A stretch of 64,000 nucleotides of DNA. Source: Punica granatum. Taxonomy: Eukaryota > Streptophyta > Magnoliopsida > Myrtales > Lythraceae. A program made the translations under genes and the position numbers. The DNA lies in assembly GCF_007655135.1 (NCBI RefSeq), contig NC_045131.1:868001-932000 (forward strand), in the 5' to 3' direction. Of this stretch, positions 12,891 to 25,886 are shown in pieces. The number at the start of each line of letters is the position of its first letter. Within the stretch, counting starts at the first letter, position 1. Below the pieces are notes generated by a model, which was not told the origin of the DNA, did no database searches, and saw only the letters and a list, made by a program, of their open reading frames with translations.

Positions 12891-14389
12891 AAACTGCCAC
12901 TGAATTTATCTGTCCAAAAGAATGATTTATTATCAGAAACTGCCACTTTTGAGGACAAACTGCAACAACTATATAATATAACTTCCAAGTACAACCTTCT
13001 GATGATTGTGTAACAAGTTCTCCTGGTGTACTAAGCACTACCTATCAGGGAACAAAGAACAACGAGGACCTATGCGAAACAAAAAAAACCGAGGGAAGGA
13101 GTTCTTCTCCCGCACTCAGCCAAAAGAAGATGAATTGAAGATGCAGTTACTTACGGATTGGTTTAGATCAGCAGAAGCTCGAGGACAGCAAGGAAATAGG
13201 CTTTTCGTCTTTGATTAATTGCCTTACCCTCCATTTGGATCGAGGGAAACGGAGGAAAGAGAGGGGAGGGGAGGGAAATTGTATGGCATTTTCCCTTCAC
13301 TACACTCATATACAAAACGAAGTGTTAAACTCGCACAAATTCACTCAATGAATGCCTGCAGAAAATAAAGCAACACCACCAATACTGCAGGGTCCAGCAG
13401 ATCAAATATGCATGACAAAGACTGTTCTAGTTAAAGCAAGTTTGCTTCATACAGAAGAGTATTACCCAAAAAAAAAAAAAAAGTGAAGAACAGTAGCAAG
13501 ATAGGCATGCTTGCACGGAGGACTTCAACTCCATTGGCAAAATGGAAAGCACTATAACTTAAAATTAGCTTACAAGATCAAAGCAAACAATGAACTAAGC
13601 ACTCGCCACTCGCCAGCAACAAATTAGTGGTGGGGGGGAGAGGGGGGGGGGGGGGGAAGAATCAACGTTGTATGGTCACAAAAATTACAAAGTAATAGCT
13701 CATCAAAAGTATCATGGAAGAACCCCCTGCGGGAATTCTAGTTCCCGATAGTCCTTTAAATAGATAAACCGGTCAGCCAAGGCACATGATCGTTACCTTA
13801 ACCCCACCCTCCCAACCCAACCCCCATGTATGGTTTAAATGAAGCTTTTCCATGAGACCCGTCATAACTCCCAGTTAAATTTTGAAGCCTTTTCAACTGA
13901 ACAAATAGTTGATAAATTACCCGTACTCCGTACTACAGGAGCATTATCGAGCTGCAGATTTATTCAGCCTGAACTCCCCGAAGCAAAGGGTATCATCTCA
14001 TTTATCTAATGCAAAGGATATGCAAGAGATTTCAAAGGACAAAATGCGGTGATTGAGGGAGAATCTCAGTAAACTCGGTAACCGAAGGTAAATTAGGTGA
14101 AAACCTTTTCGTTCAGAAAATCAACTATGCCCCTCAATCTCTGGCATACCGAAGCGAATAAATAATTGAGTCAGCATCGAGCAGTGCAACCCGAATTAAT
14201 TTTATAGAGAAGCGATTCATGCAAAGGATCCACCTTTCATATATTCACAATTTTTTTTTTCTGACAGCATGTACAACAATTTAGTAGTATGAACCATCGA
14301 CAATTTCCCTTTTCCTCTATGGTTCTAACACTGATAAGAACGCATCTATAAACGCTATTTACACCATGACGGATATGGGTTGCACAATA
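12891..14389. other. Intergenic, including RING gene 3' flank
   Basis: No coding frame was supported. The part next to 14390 must include the 3' UTR of the RING gene. A G-rich tract with an interrupted poly-G run lies at about 13628-13658, and a C-rich stretch at about 13801-13826. Confidence 0.55.
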
Positions 14390-16473
14390 TTAGGCAAAGA
14401 GCTCGAAATCCAGACTAACTGCTGCATCCCAATTCCAATATGCATCATCAGCAGAACCTCGGGTCTTACTTCTCTCATAATCCGGATCATCTGTGGGCAG
14501 CTCAAATCTACAAACAGGGCAGGAGTTCCTCATTTCCAGCCATGGCAAAATGCAATCTCCATGATAGTAATGCAAACAGGGCAACTTTTTGACCATCTCC
14601 CCCACCAAAACCTCATCCTTACAAACTGCACAGACCCCTCCATTCCTCTCCAGATCATCTTCACTTAGAGCAACTGTAGGAAGATTCTCGACAACACTTT
14701 TTGCGGCTGGAGGATTTCCCTTCACTGGCATGTCTTCTGTCACTTGCTGCCAAAGGGGTTCAGACTCTGGGCTCCAGATGTAATCATCCTGACCAGCCAT
14801 GGGATTGCTGAAATGCACATCCAAATCTCTACGGGCATTAATGATTGCTATGAGAAACTCCCACTCAAAACTACGGGCCACAGGCTCCTCACCCTCGTCG
14901 CTGAAGTTCTCTGATGATATTGTCACTTCTTCAATCCTATTATCCTGGTGAGGAACAAATCAAGTGCATCAGAGAAGTGAAGGGAAAAGGGAAGAATTTG
15001 CCAATTTGGTGAAGAGCTTCCGTAGACAGGGAAAGATTTGTCTCATTAGGCCAAACAGTCAAACTTTACAACCCGTTTGGTTTTAGGGTCAGTTTTTTAA
15101 ATTTTAACTCTAACTTTTAACTCTACTCACTACACAATAAAAATTAACAATACAATTATTACTTTTTTCTTTTTCTTCAATTTTGTTAACCATTCAATTC
15201 AATTTTTAATACTAAATTCTCTGAACTATTCATTACTTTTTCACACCTTTTCTCATAATTCAACAATATAATCATTACAACCCAATTAAAATCAAAACTC
15301 AACTCTATTTAACTATAAAACCAAACACACCATTTAAGTTATTGCCAAAGTGTCTCCACCATTGGCATAACACCACATCTAACCTTAATACGAGATATCG
15401 TAAAAAATGCCTTGGTATAGTAGCTTCGTCAGTGCCAGGATAGAGTTTGTAGTAAAGGATTTGCTTTCACTCATAAATCGCAGTCACGATTGGCAAAGTA
15501 TTGCCTTGCAACTGAAGGGAGCTAGAGTTTATTAAGTATGTTGGATTAGCAGTGGATGAGAAGAGCAAAATGCTCTAACTCTCAGCTAGACGCCAACTGC
15601 ATTTCCCGATACTGAAAGCCGTCATAGGTACTTATGTTCCAAATTTACCTAATCATAAATAAATCCATGATTCAAAAAATATAGATTGAAACGATCGAAT
15701 TTCCTTTTTTCATAGAGTGAGAGTTGATAAAAGCTTTGAAGCTAACACTTGAGGATGGCTTAGGATCAATCGACTACTTTGAATTTGGATAACATCGAAT
15801 AACATAGCACCTAATATTTTTCCCTGAAATACATCGGTGTCTGGATAAGTGTTTTCCCTGCAATATTGATAAAAAGAAAAGGAAAAAAAAAAAAACGAAT
15901 TTCCTTGAAATCCTCATTCAATTCGATCATAAACCCAGGATTCAGCTGTATAACCTCATAACAGAAGATCAAAATTTTCAGCCAACAATCAAGAATTTCT
16001 GTCAGAATCATATCAAAACAATCGAACCATGAAGGACGATTCGAACAAGTCCAATCTTTTTTGGCCCGAAAATCAAGCAAAAAGAGGGCCGGAGTGATTA
16101 GGCTTACCTCTGCCCATTCCGATTCCTCATTCCCGTCGTTTCCCTGAAAAACCAAATCGAAGGAATCCGGGTCCTCTGACTCCAGGTACTCCGAATCTGT
16201 TTCCGAATCCATACCGACGACTCTCAACCCGCCGCAATGCACATCAACCTCTTCTGGTTCCTGCATGCCCTGTCCGGTGCAAGACCCGCTATCCGCCAAC
16301 CCGTCTCCCCCGAGCTCAGCTACGTCGCTGCTGGAGTCAAGAACCGGGCCAGACACGGAAATGGAAGAGGCAGGCCATGTGACGGAAAAGGGAGACGGGA
16401 GAGGGTAGGCAGCAGTCCACTCGAAGGAAAAGTCCGATTCTTCGGCTTGGGAAGGCTGGTGGGGGAATTCCAT
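14390..16473 (-). CDS. RING-H2 finger E3 ubiquitin ligase, CIP8/RING1-like
   Basis: Two coding exons, 16473-16108 and 14944-14390, give 306 residues; the AG/GTAAG donor and CACCAG/G acceptor join in phase 0. The C-terminal RING-H2 domain has C227-x2-C230, C245-x-H247-x2-H250-x2-C253 and C264-x2-C267, all eight zinc ligands. It follows the motif PPAAKSVVENLP and precedes ELPTDDPDYE, both typical of the plant CIP8/RING1/RDUF-type ligases. Such proteins transfer ubiquitin from an E2 to substrates. The N-terminal half is acidic and Ser-rich with no transmembrane segment, so it is probably nuclear or cytosolic. The ATG at 16473 is the first ATG after the (GAA)13 tract; GTG-initiated longer frames through the tract were rejected. 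The 1163-base intron hosts a MITE, and a long inverted repeat begins about 385 bases upstream of the ATG. Confidence 0.88.
15074..15328. mobile_element. MITE copy 1, in the RING gene intron
   Basis: An A/T-rich element bounded by CGTTTGGTTTTA and, inverted, TAAAACCAAACAC. The interior contains ATTCAACAATATAATCATTAC, a motif shared with the elements at 23899, 25639, 26094 and 26326. There is no coding capacity. It lies wholly within the intron 14945-16107. Confidence 0.75.
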
Positions 16474-16489
16474 TTCAAGGGATCGCTCC

Positions 16490-16491
<2 letters not shown>

Positions 16492-16520
<29 letters not shown>

Positions 16521-16530
16521 CTTCTTCTTC
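16492..16530 (-). repeat. (GAA)13 trinucleotide tract in RING gene leader
   Basis: Thirteen uninterrupted GAA units on the minus strand lie 19 bases upstream of the RING ATG. The frame in phase with the ATG would read poly-Glu, but no ATG precedes it in that frame, so it is placed in the 5' untranslated leader. Confidence 0.85.
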
Positions 16531-16858
16531 GATTTCTTGGACGAATAAGCTTTGTAGACTGATGGGTTTCTCGATTGATTGCCGCCGGTCTTCAGGCTTT
16601 TCTTCGTCGTGTTCTGTAAAAAATGGGCTTTTGTCAGAATGGAGAGAGACGACGGGACGGAGATGGAAGGGGAGGACGGAGCTGCGGACACGTTTCCTTT
16701 TTTTCCTATTTTTTATTTTCTTTTATCCTTCTTTCGCCGGTAAAAGTTGACGGCAAGATGACGCCATAATTGCTCTAAGTATGACATTATTGAGTTCGAG
16801 GGCCCATCCTTTAAGCCATAAGCCCATCCATTTCTATTACCTTCAAAGCCCAAATTCG

Positions 16859-18206
16859 GAAAAATTACTTCAATGATACAAAACTTTTGTAGTTGTAATA
16901 CGAATGATACAAAATCTTTTTTTATAATAATTTGGTACACAACGTATCAAATTATTTCAATCAAGTTAATCCGTCAATTTCCACCGACGCCATGAAGACT
17001 TTTTGACGTGATATGTGACGTGACAAATCGTATCGTACGTAAACTCAAATCTTTTAGCATGATGTAATAAATGAGTACAAAACTTTATTAAAATACAACA
17101 AATGGGTCCAAAATTTTATCAAAATGTAACAAATAGGTCCAAAACTTTTTATTAATATGTAACGAAATTGTACAAATAACTGAACAAATGAGACAATGTT
17201 AAAGCAAATTAACCTGCTTTAAAATAACTTCAGCAGCACAACATGGATTGCTTTTCCTTTCAAAGCAGCAGTAGCCCATGCAGACTCGGCAACAGCACAA
17301 CATGGAATGTCATATCTGCATCTCACCATGTTCAGTAAAGAACTCTCGTAACTAAATGGTCAAGAGTTACCAAGACAGCTGCACCCAATCGCAATAATAA
17401 AATGGCAGATTATTCTTTTCAAATCTCAACAAGATGAACATTAAGAAAAAATATATTGCTATTTAAACCTATAACAAAAGAGGATATTATTCTATATCAA
17501 GACTCTTGTTACAATCTGCCTTTTTATTATTGCGATTGGGTGTAGTTGTCTTGGTAACTCTTAGCCATTTAGTTATGAGATTTTTTACTGAATATGGTGA
17601 GAGACAGATATTGTATTTCATATTGTGTTGCTGAGTTTACATGGGTTATTGCTGCTTTGAATGGAAAAAGCAATCCATATTGTGCTGCTGAAATTGCTTT
17701 AAAATAAGTTAACTCGCTTTAACATTGTCTCCTTCGTTCCACTATTTATACCATTCATTACATCATAATAAAAGTTTTGGATTCATTTGTTATATCTTAA
17801 TAAAGTTTTGCACCCATTTGTTACATCATGCTAAAATATTCGAGCTTACGTATGATATGACTTGCGACGTTACATACCACGTCAGAAAATCTTCGTTACA
17901 TCTCAATAAAAGTTTTAGACCTATTTGTTACATCTTAATAAAGTTTTTGTATTAATTTGTTACATCTGAATAATATTTTGTACCCATTTATTACATCATA
18001 CTAAAAGATTTGAGTTTACGTACAATATGACTTGCCACGTCACGTATCGCATCAGAAAGTCTTCACGGCATGGGCGGAAATTGACGAATTGGACTTGATT
18101 GAAACAATTTGATACGTTTTGTACCAAATTGTTACAAAAAAAAAAAGATTTTGTACCGTCCGGGTTACAACTTAAAATGTTTCGCATCACCCGAGTAATT
18201 TTCCCC
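16859..18206. mobile_element. Long inverted repeat / foldback element
   Basis: The left arm (about 16859-17414) and right arm (about 17508-18206) are inverted copies over most of their length. Outer ends match GGAAAAATTACT with AGTAATTTTCC. Inner landmarks CACCCAATCGCAATAATAAAA and its inverse TTTTATTATTGCGATTGGGTG flank a loop of only about 95 bases. Inside the right arm a ~170-base segment containing TTTGTTACATCATGCTAAAA is tandemly duplicated, which explains its greater length. No transposase is encoded. Flanks CCAAATTC (left) and CCAAATCC (right) could be a decayed 8-base target duplication. Transcription through it would give a hairpin of about 500 bp. Confidence 0.85.
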
Positions 18207-18699
18207 CCAAATCCATCATACAATGTATTCCATCCATCAATTCATTCACATCTACTGCTAGTGAGTACTGAGTGCGAGGCATATGTCCATGTGATTTGTA
18301 TAGTCCCTCAAAGCAAATAGTGGTGACGAGATCGATGTACTCATTGAGATACGTTCTCATAAAGAGGGATGGCTTGTTTTTTACAAGCAAAACCTGCACA
18401 CAGAAGTACATTCGAGAATGGGCTCTCCCAGGCCCATGTTTATACAACTCATTCGGAAGCATATACGGAATCCTACCCACGGGACTCTGGCATGGGGAAG
18501 ATCCGCTCCCCGTTTCCTCATTCTAGGATATATATTATTAATCGGCGGTCCCACGTCGAGTTGTCCTTGTCAAGACACCGGTTTTTTTTTCTTCTTCTTT
18601 TTTTTTTTTCCTTTTTCCTATCTATGGAGGTAAAAATTATCTGAACTTCATCGTACCATTCGATGTTCCGGGAAAAAGTTTAAAGAAATGACAAAACGA
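18207..18699. other. Spacer between inverted repeat and membrane-protein gene
   Basis: Several overlapping frames exist on both strands but none resembles a known family. The end next to 18700 should contain the 3' UTR of the minus-strand membrane protein gene. Long T/C runs lie at about 18581-18617. Confidence 0.5.
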
Positions 18700-19119
18700 T
18701 CATGGGCCTATGAAAAGGGCAGAGGTGGCCCAATGGAAGCAGGCCCAAGCTGAGGCCCACAGGAAGACCAAGGAGGCAGCTCCCATCGCCGCAACGGAGA
18801 TGGCCCCATAACACCTTGCGACCTTGGGCTTGATGTGGTGGAGGTAAATGGAGCAGACCGCCCCGTAACAGGACAGCATCAGGCAGATCAAGAAGGCATG
18901 GAACGTGTGGGGCCGGCCCGTGAAAATTACCCGTGGGACCGGGCTCCCATCGATGACGTCCATCGGGAGCTGGAGGATCAGCATCTCGATGATGCAACAT
19001 GCGAGGAATACGAACTCGTCGGGGCGGATCCTGATCGCAACTCCATCGATGTCGGATCTTTTTATCGGGAGAAGAACTGTCTCTTGGACTCGGAGCGGCA
19101 GCAACCGGATGTTCTCCAT
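18700..19119 (-). CDS. Small multi-span membrane protein, function unknown
   Basis: A single open exon of 139 residues. A polar N-terminus (residues 1-34) is followed by hydrophobic segments at about 35-53, 72-93 and 100-137, the last long enough for two helices, so three or four membrane spans are predicted. The loop at 54-71 is polar. There is no signal peptide in the usual sense and no catalytic motif. The start is chosen because it is the first ATG after a TATA box at 19212-19221. An upstream noncoding exon or spliced start cannot be excluded, since TTTCCAG lies 17 bases before the ATG. It is divergent from the 20296-21253 gene, which has a comparable multi-span layout. I do not recognise the family; the open frame and hydrophobic pattern argue that it is real. 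Confidence 0.6.
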   Translation of the reverse strand: MENIRLLPLRVQETVLLPIKRSDIDGVAIRIRPDEFVFLACCIIEMLILQLPMDVIDGSPVPRVIFTGRPHTFHAFLICLMLSCYGAVCSIYLHHIKPKVARCYGAISVAAMGAASLVFLWASAWACFHWATSALFIGP

Positions 19120-19211
19120 GTCCTGAACTTCCTGGAAAGGTTATCAGTTGAGATTGAGGAGCTGAAGGGGATATATTATGGAATGGATAGAAAAGCCTAG
19201 TCTCGGATAAG

Positions 19212-19221
19212 TTTATATATT
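19212..19221 (-). promoter_or_regulatory. TATA box of the 18700-19119 gene
   Basis: TATATAAAC on the minus strand lies about 95 bases upstream of the ATG at 19119. No ATG intervenes on that strand. Confidence 0.55.
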
Positions 19222-20203
19222 CGCCCTCAGACAGTCGATAGTTATTTGGACTGATTGTTTCTTGAAAATTGGGGTGGTTTGTTCTATGAAGTTTCCTTGC
19301 AGTGGAAAGGAAGAGGGAGCGCAAGACAGGGAAAGCTTGTTCTTAACTTCACTAATCAGGCCCAAAAGAAAATTATTAGGGAGGGAAAAAAAAAACAGAG
19401 AGAGAGAGAGTTGCCCTTAGGCTTATCGACAATTTCAGGAATATTAACCCGAGCCGCAATGGTAATGAAGGAAAGTACATAGTAAAAATCATGTGAGAGT
19501 TACATAAATGTATTATGTATAATTTTATCGGGCTTGGATCGTAGGTATAATAAGTTACAAGAAGGACAATTTCTTTGTCTTGGTTTAAACGTACATTGGA
19601 GGGTGAATATATAACGACATATTGACCAAGAAATAACCTTCCTCTTTCGTGACCAACGTTTTCTCTCTCTAGTTAATTATTTTTCTTTTTATACTAAAAG
19701 AAATATTATATCATTGGTTGGTTTGATTATATTCGGTTAGACAGTTTTCTTTGAAGCTTCTTGAGACCCGAGAGTGACTTTTTTTTAATAAATATATAGA
19801 TATACACACACACATTATGACGTGTTTAATATCCAGGGTTGAGTGCTAAATCTCCAAACTCGAAGGATCTTTGGATTCATCATTTTACAATGTTAATGAT
19901 GTCCATTGAAGTCCTAGGAAGAAGCTATTAGAAAGGTTTTCTGACTCGTCGAGATTGTCGTGTTTTCTTCTTCCTACGGAAAAAACGATATCAAAACACG
20001 ATGTACTCTATGCTGATTGGGATTGTCCCAATGTACGGGAGTTACTATTAGAGAACAAACATTTTTCTTACAAAACCTTTTGAAGTATGTCGTTTGCGGT
20101 GGGGAGTACTTCAACCAATAGCAGTACGTTTATAAATTTGTTGTTCGACGATCCCAAAGACCAAACTACGGAGGAGGCAGAGAGGTGGTTCCCCTCGCTT
20201 ATG

Positions 20204-20212
20204 CTATATAAG
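20204..20212 (+). promoter_or_regulatory. TATA box of the 20296-21253 gene
   Basis: CTATATAAG lies about 90 bases before the ATG at 20296. The start site would fall near 20235-20240, followed by a CT-rich leader. Confidence 0.65.
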
Positions 20213-20295
20213 CAGCCTCCCAAGAAGTATTACTCTTTCCCTCATCTTCTCCCTCGCGTCTCCAATTATTACTTAAACATTACACAGTTAATACT

Positions 20296-21253
20296 ATGGC
20301 CAAGGTAATAATCGGCCTTTGTTCAATGTCATCCTCATGATCCTCCATCATCCTTTTCTTCTTCTTTTTATCTTTTATCTTTTTCCGTCCGAGTTGCCTT
20401 CTCTCTCAAGTCAAAGGATTGATAATCCATCGATAAACATAGACACCAAGATAATAGGAAGATCAGCACCGAAACTACGTCCGCATGAATACATGGCCTA
20501 GGCCCTGCCAGAGTCTGCCAGCCAGAGACTCTTGCCATGGCCCACCAGAATACTTGCTTAAATTTACATGCGGTGGGCCCAGAATTGAAACCAAGACGAC
20601 CATGTTTTTCAAAAGAATGTTGATAGTTTTAACTGATAGTTCAAGTTTCTTCTAACTTCTGCTGCTGCTTCCCCTTCATTCAGCAGAGCAGCAGACCGGC
20701 TGAGAAGGTGACACTCGACGCAACCGAGGGTGAGATCGAGGAAGAGGCAGCTCAACAGAGCCCATACCAAGAACCCAAAGACACAATCGTTATCGATGTT
20801 GCTTCACAAGAACTAGAAGCTGAACAGCCCAAAGGCCAGCAGCGCCGAGGAAAATCTAAGGAGACCTGCAACTGCAACAAGTGCTTCAAACGATGGGAGA
20901 AGCCACTGGTTGCAGCGCCATTCACCATAGCCATTACCATCATGGGCGCATTATGGTCAGCCACCAACAACAAGGACCTCTTTGATCCCACCTCGTCCAT
21001 CTTCATCATCCTCATCTTAGTGGTGGTCTTCAACTTCTACATCTCTGTGGTCGCAATTCTCCTCTCCTACTTACTCCCCGACCTCTACCATGCGTTCCTC
21101 GCAGCTGCCTTCATCTCAACCCTAATCTCCCTCACGATCCTTTTCTGTGCCATCCTGCCGAGACCGTTTCACGGCATACCCTGGACTTTCCTTGCCTTCA
21201 TCCTCCTTACCTGCCTGATCCTGGCCGTTCATGGACGCCTTCGGCCCCACTAG
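20296..21253 (+). CDS. Four-span membrane protein with acidic N-terminus, unknown function
   Basis: Two exons: a 9-base coding exon 20296-20304 (Met-Ala-Lys, donor AAG/GTAATA) and 20684-21253 after TTCATTCAG, in phase 0, giving 192 residues. This start is chosen because the long frame has no ATG of its own near its beginning, and the spliced ATG follows a TATA box. Residues 1-75 are hydrophilic and Glu/Gln-rich, with a Cys cluster CNCNKC at 65-70. Four hydrophobic helices follow at about 77-95, 107-131, 137-161 and 167-187, ending in a short basic tail. The protein is probably an integral membrane protein of the endomembrane or plasma membrane; no family was recognised. It is divergent from the 18700-19119 gene, with about 1.2 kb between start codons. 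A polyadenylation signal lies at 21320. Confidence 0.68.
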
Positions 21254-21319
21254 ACCTCTGCTCGCTGAATTACCCACAGACACGATAAGTATTTCCAGTT
21301 CCGTTCGCATTTCCTATTC

Positions 21320-21325
21320 AATAAA
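21320..21325 (+). terminator. Polyadenylation signal AATAAA
   Basis: Canonical AATAAA 67 bases after the stop codon of the four-span membrane protein gene. Confidence 0.6.
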
Positions 21326-21544
21326 GTCTCTCTCTCCTATGTCTAGCACATAGATAGCATGTTGTTACACAGCACAGAGAGGGCATTTATATTGTGGGTT
21401 CATCTCTTATTTCATATAACATATATACAAGTGCATGCGTGTACGAGTGTGTACACATGTTTGGAACGACCATATGCTGTTTTAATAGGAACATACTGCT
21501 TGGTGATACATCTTCTGTCTTTCGTTTGTCAACATGTGACCATT

Positions 21545-23542
<1,998 letters not shown>

Positions 23543-23898
23543 TGCTTCGACTTCCGGAGTATGGCGTCGTTCCCAAAGGCTGTGATGGCGGCTTCAAGAA
23601 GAAAATGGACGCCGCGCCTCCGAATCAGAAGTATCAGTGTCTATACGTCTCCGTATATAGTAAGATCCGTACTTTACGAGGAAGTTCTACTCTGGGACAT
23701 ATCGAGAGATTCCAGTGGTGGAAAGGCCAAGGTGACGGCCATTAACGCTACGTTTCTGTCCAGCTTAGCATACAGTGCAGAAGATTCCACCCATAAAACA
23801 AAAGAAGGCGGAAGCGGAGTAGAATACATGTCAACGATGAATTGAGCCCCCGCCACCTCAACCAACCATAGACTTGACTGTACGGAAATAATAAGAGT

Positions 23899-24180
23899 TC
23901 GTTTGGGTTGGGTGTTGAGTTGAATTGAATTGAGTTTTGGTTTTAATTGGTTTATAATGATTGTATTGTTGAATTATGAGAAAAAGTGTGAAAAAGTAAT
24001 AAATAATTGAGAAAAAATAATGATTAAGTAATAATTGTGTAGTTGAATTGTAAAAGTAATGAATCGTTGAGAAAATTTAATATTCCCCCTTGCCTTGCCT
24101 GATTACCCTATTTCTAAAAAAAGTAATGATTGTAATATTGAATTGAAAATAAGTGAAGTTGAGTTAAGCTAAATTAAACT
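23899..24180. mobile_element. MITE copy 2 (inverted orientation)
   Basis: Begins TTCGTTTGGG and contains ATTGTATTGTTGAATTATGAG, the inverse of the internal motif of the other copies. It is A/T-rich and noncoding, and the right end is poorly defined. It lies upstream of the UMP-CMP kinase gene. Confidence 0.65.
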
Positions 24181-25638
24181 TTATTGCGAAAATAACATAT
24201 CGTAAATGGCCGTAAGCCCATTATTTCATGACGCTGCTTTTGGATAGTTGAATGATGAACGAGACTCCCACTCTGAGGTCCTATCGTAGTATTCTGTGGG
24301 ATTGGGTTATAAAGGAAGGATTGTTTCCCGTTGCCCTCTTCTTCCTTTTTTTTTTATTTTTTCTTTTAAGGACAAATTACTGATGTAAAAAAAAAAATGA
24401 CAATAGCCATGGGCAGTGAGTAAAAGGTTGGACAAAGCAAACTTTTTGCCTCGGTTCTTCCATCACCTGGCAAGTGAAGACCGCAACACCATCTAAAGAA
24501 ATGCAGTCCGCATGTTCCCTTAATTTGGTATCGAATTTCTGCGAAGGTTGTTTTTTTAACAGCGAAGTGAAATTTATTTATTATCTACCAAGATTATTCT
24601 GTCTCGTTCAACTTTGGAAACAGGCATAGTAACTTGTTTAATCAAAATCACGTCTTCTTCTGTCAAACTACTGATGACGGCCATTCCCTTTGTCTTCTAA
24701 GTTGTCGGAGGTTTATGTTTCAGTTGGGATCGCATCGTGGAAAAATCAACTTAATGAATGGTTAGAGCCACTTCCGATATCGACGACTTCTACGCAATAT
24801 AGTTAGTTCTGCAATTCATTGTGAATTCCCCTCTACATTCGATGAATTCTCTTAACAATCTGCAGGCAGTGATGAGAAGGTTTCGAGAATTTATAGAGGA
24901 GGGGATTTCTTCTTCTTTGCTAGAACCGGCAACCATCGGATTCTCAGGGGTCCCCCATGACAGTCCCCCTCCTTGCTTTGGCTGCGGAATCGGATGGTTC
25001 TCATAAGTATACCAACCAACACAACTCCGTGAAATTTTTCGTTCTCTAATGGCACGGAAAGTCGAGAATTCTATCATTGATCGTTAATCCTCCTACGTAA
25101 TGACCGCGAGGCCCCAAGGGAGGGAATGAGCCGGCCTAGCAGCATCTGCCTTTCCCCCAAGTACCAAAACCGAAAACTTCCAATTAATTTACCGGGAGTG
25201 AAAAAAAAAGAAAGAATAATGCATGCATTATATTCTTGACAACCAAGTAGTGTTGCGACCAAGGACTGACTGTAGATATTCATTGGCAGGCTCTGATATG
25301 CTTGGTGGCCGTTCTCAATCCCGTGCTTGAGGTTTTCTGTTTGGCGTGCCAGTGCCACTGAATGGCATTGAATGATCCAGTAATGATAGGCCTCCAAGTA
25401 CTGCGATAGGCCTCCAATTACGGCCCATGCCAGAGCTGTCGAATTAGGGCCTGCCTGGAGCTACGAGTGGGGCCTCAAAGCCCGTTCCTTTCCTAGGTGG
25501 TAATAAAACGTTAACCCACTTGGGGGCTTAGGCCCCACAATAACCTTTCCATTTGCTATAAATTCAGGCTCGTGAAGCCCGAAGGAGATCATTCCACAGA
25601 CGAGAACACAATCACAAACCTTGTCGAGATATTTGGGG
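24181..25638. other. Spacer with an unexplained coding-like block at 24785-25095
   Basis: Most of this region is featureless. At about 24785-25095 the base composition is more even than in the flanks and both strands are open: plus-strand 24821-25006 (a 61-residue frame ending CFGCGIGWFS) and minus-strand 24790-25077 (95 residues). Neither was recognised. It could be an organelle-DNA insertion or a dead gene fragment. The 25480-25638 stretch leads into the retroelement relic described at 25887. Confidence 0.4.
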
Positions 25639-25886
25639 TGTGTTTGGATTTTAAAATTTTTTTAACTCAACTCCACTTATTTTCAATTCAACAACACAAT
25701 TATTACTTAATCATTACTTTATTTCAACTATTCATTATTTTTTCACACTATTTCTAATAATTCAACAACACAATCATTATTTAATTATTACTTTTTCACA
25801 CTTTTTTTCATAATTCAACAATACAATCATTACAAACTAATTAAAATCAAAACTCAACTCAACTCAACTCTAAATCCAAACACATC
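25639..25886. mobile_element. MITE copy 3, inserted in a retroelement relic
   Basis: Termini TGTGTTTGGATTT (left) and, inverted, AAATCCAAACACATC (right). The interior has repeated ATTCAACAACACAATCATTA-like units. The DNA just right of it reads as a gag-like protein. Confidence 0.8.

Noticed and set aside
15811..16107. Continuation of RING exon 1 as one long frame
   Set aside because: A clean AG/GTAAG donor at 16108/16107 and in-phase acceptor at 14944 give the RING domain; the extension is intron read-through.
16320..16691. Minus-strand frame with a poly-Lys run overlapping the RING start
   Set aside because: It has no ATG start (begins with GTG), is created by reading the GAA tract in another phase, and overlaps the well-supported RING exon.
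18680..19324. 214-residue minus-strand frame
   Set aside because: It is a different phase of the 18700-19119 membrane protein gene, Pro/His/Arg-rich low complexity, and lacks the hydrophobic pattern.
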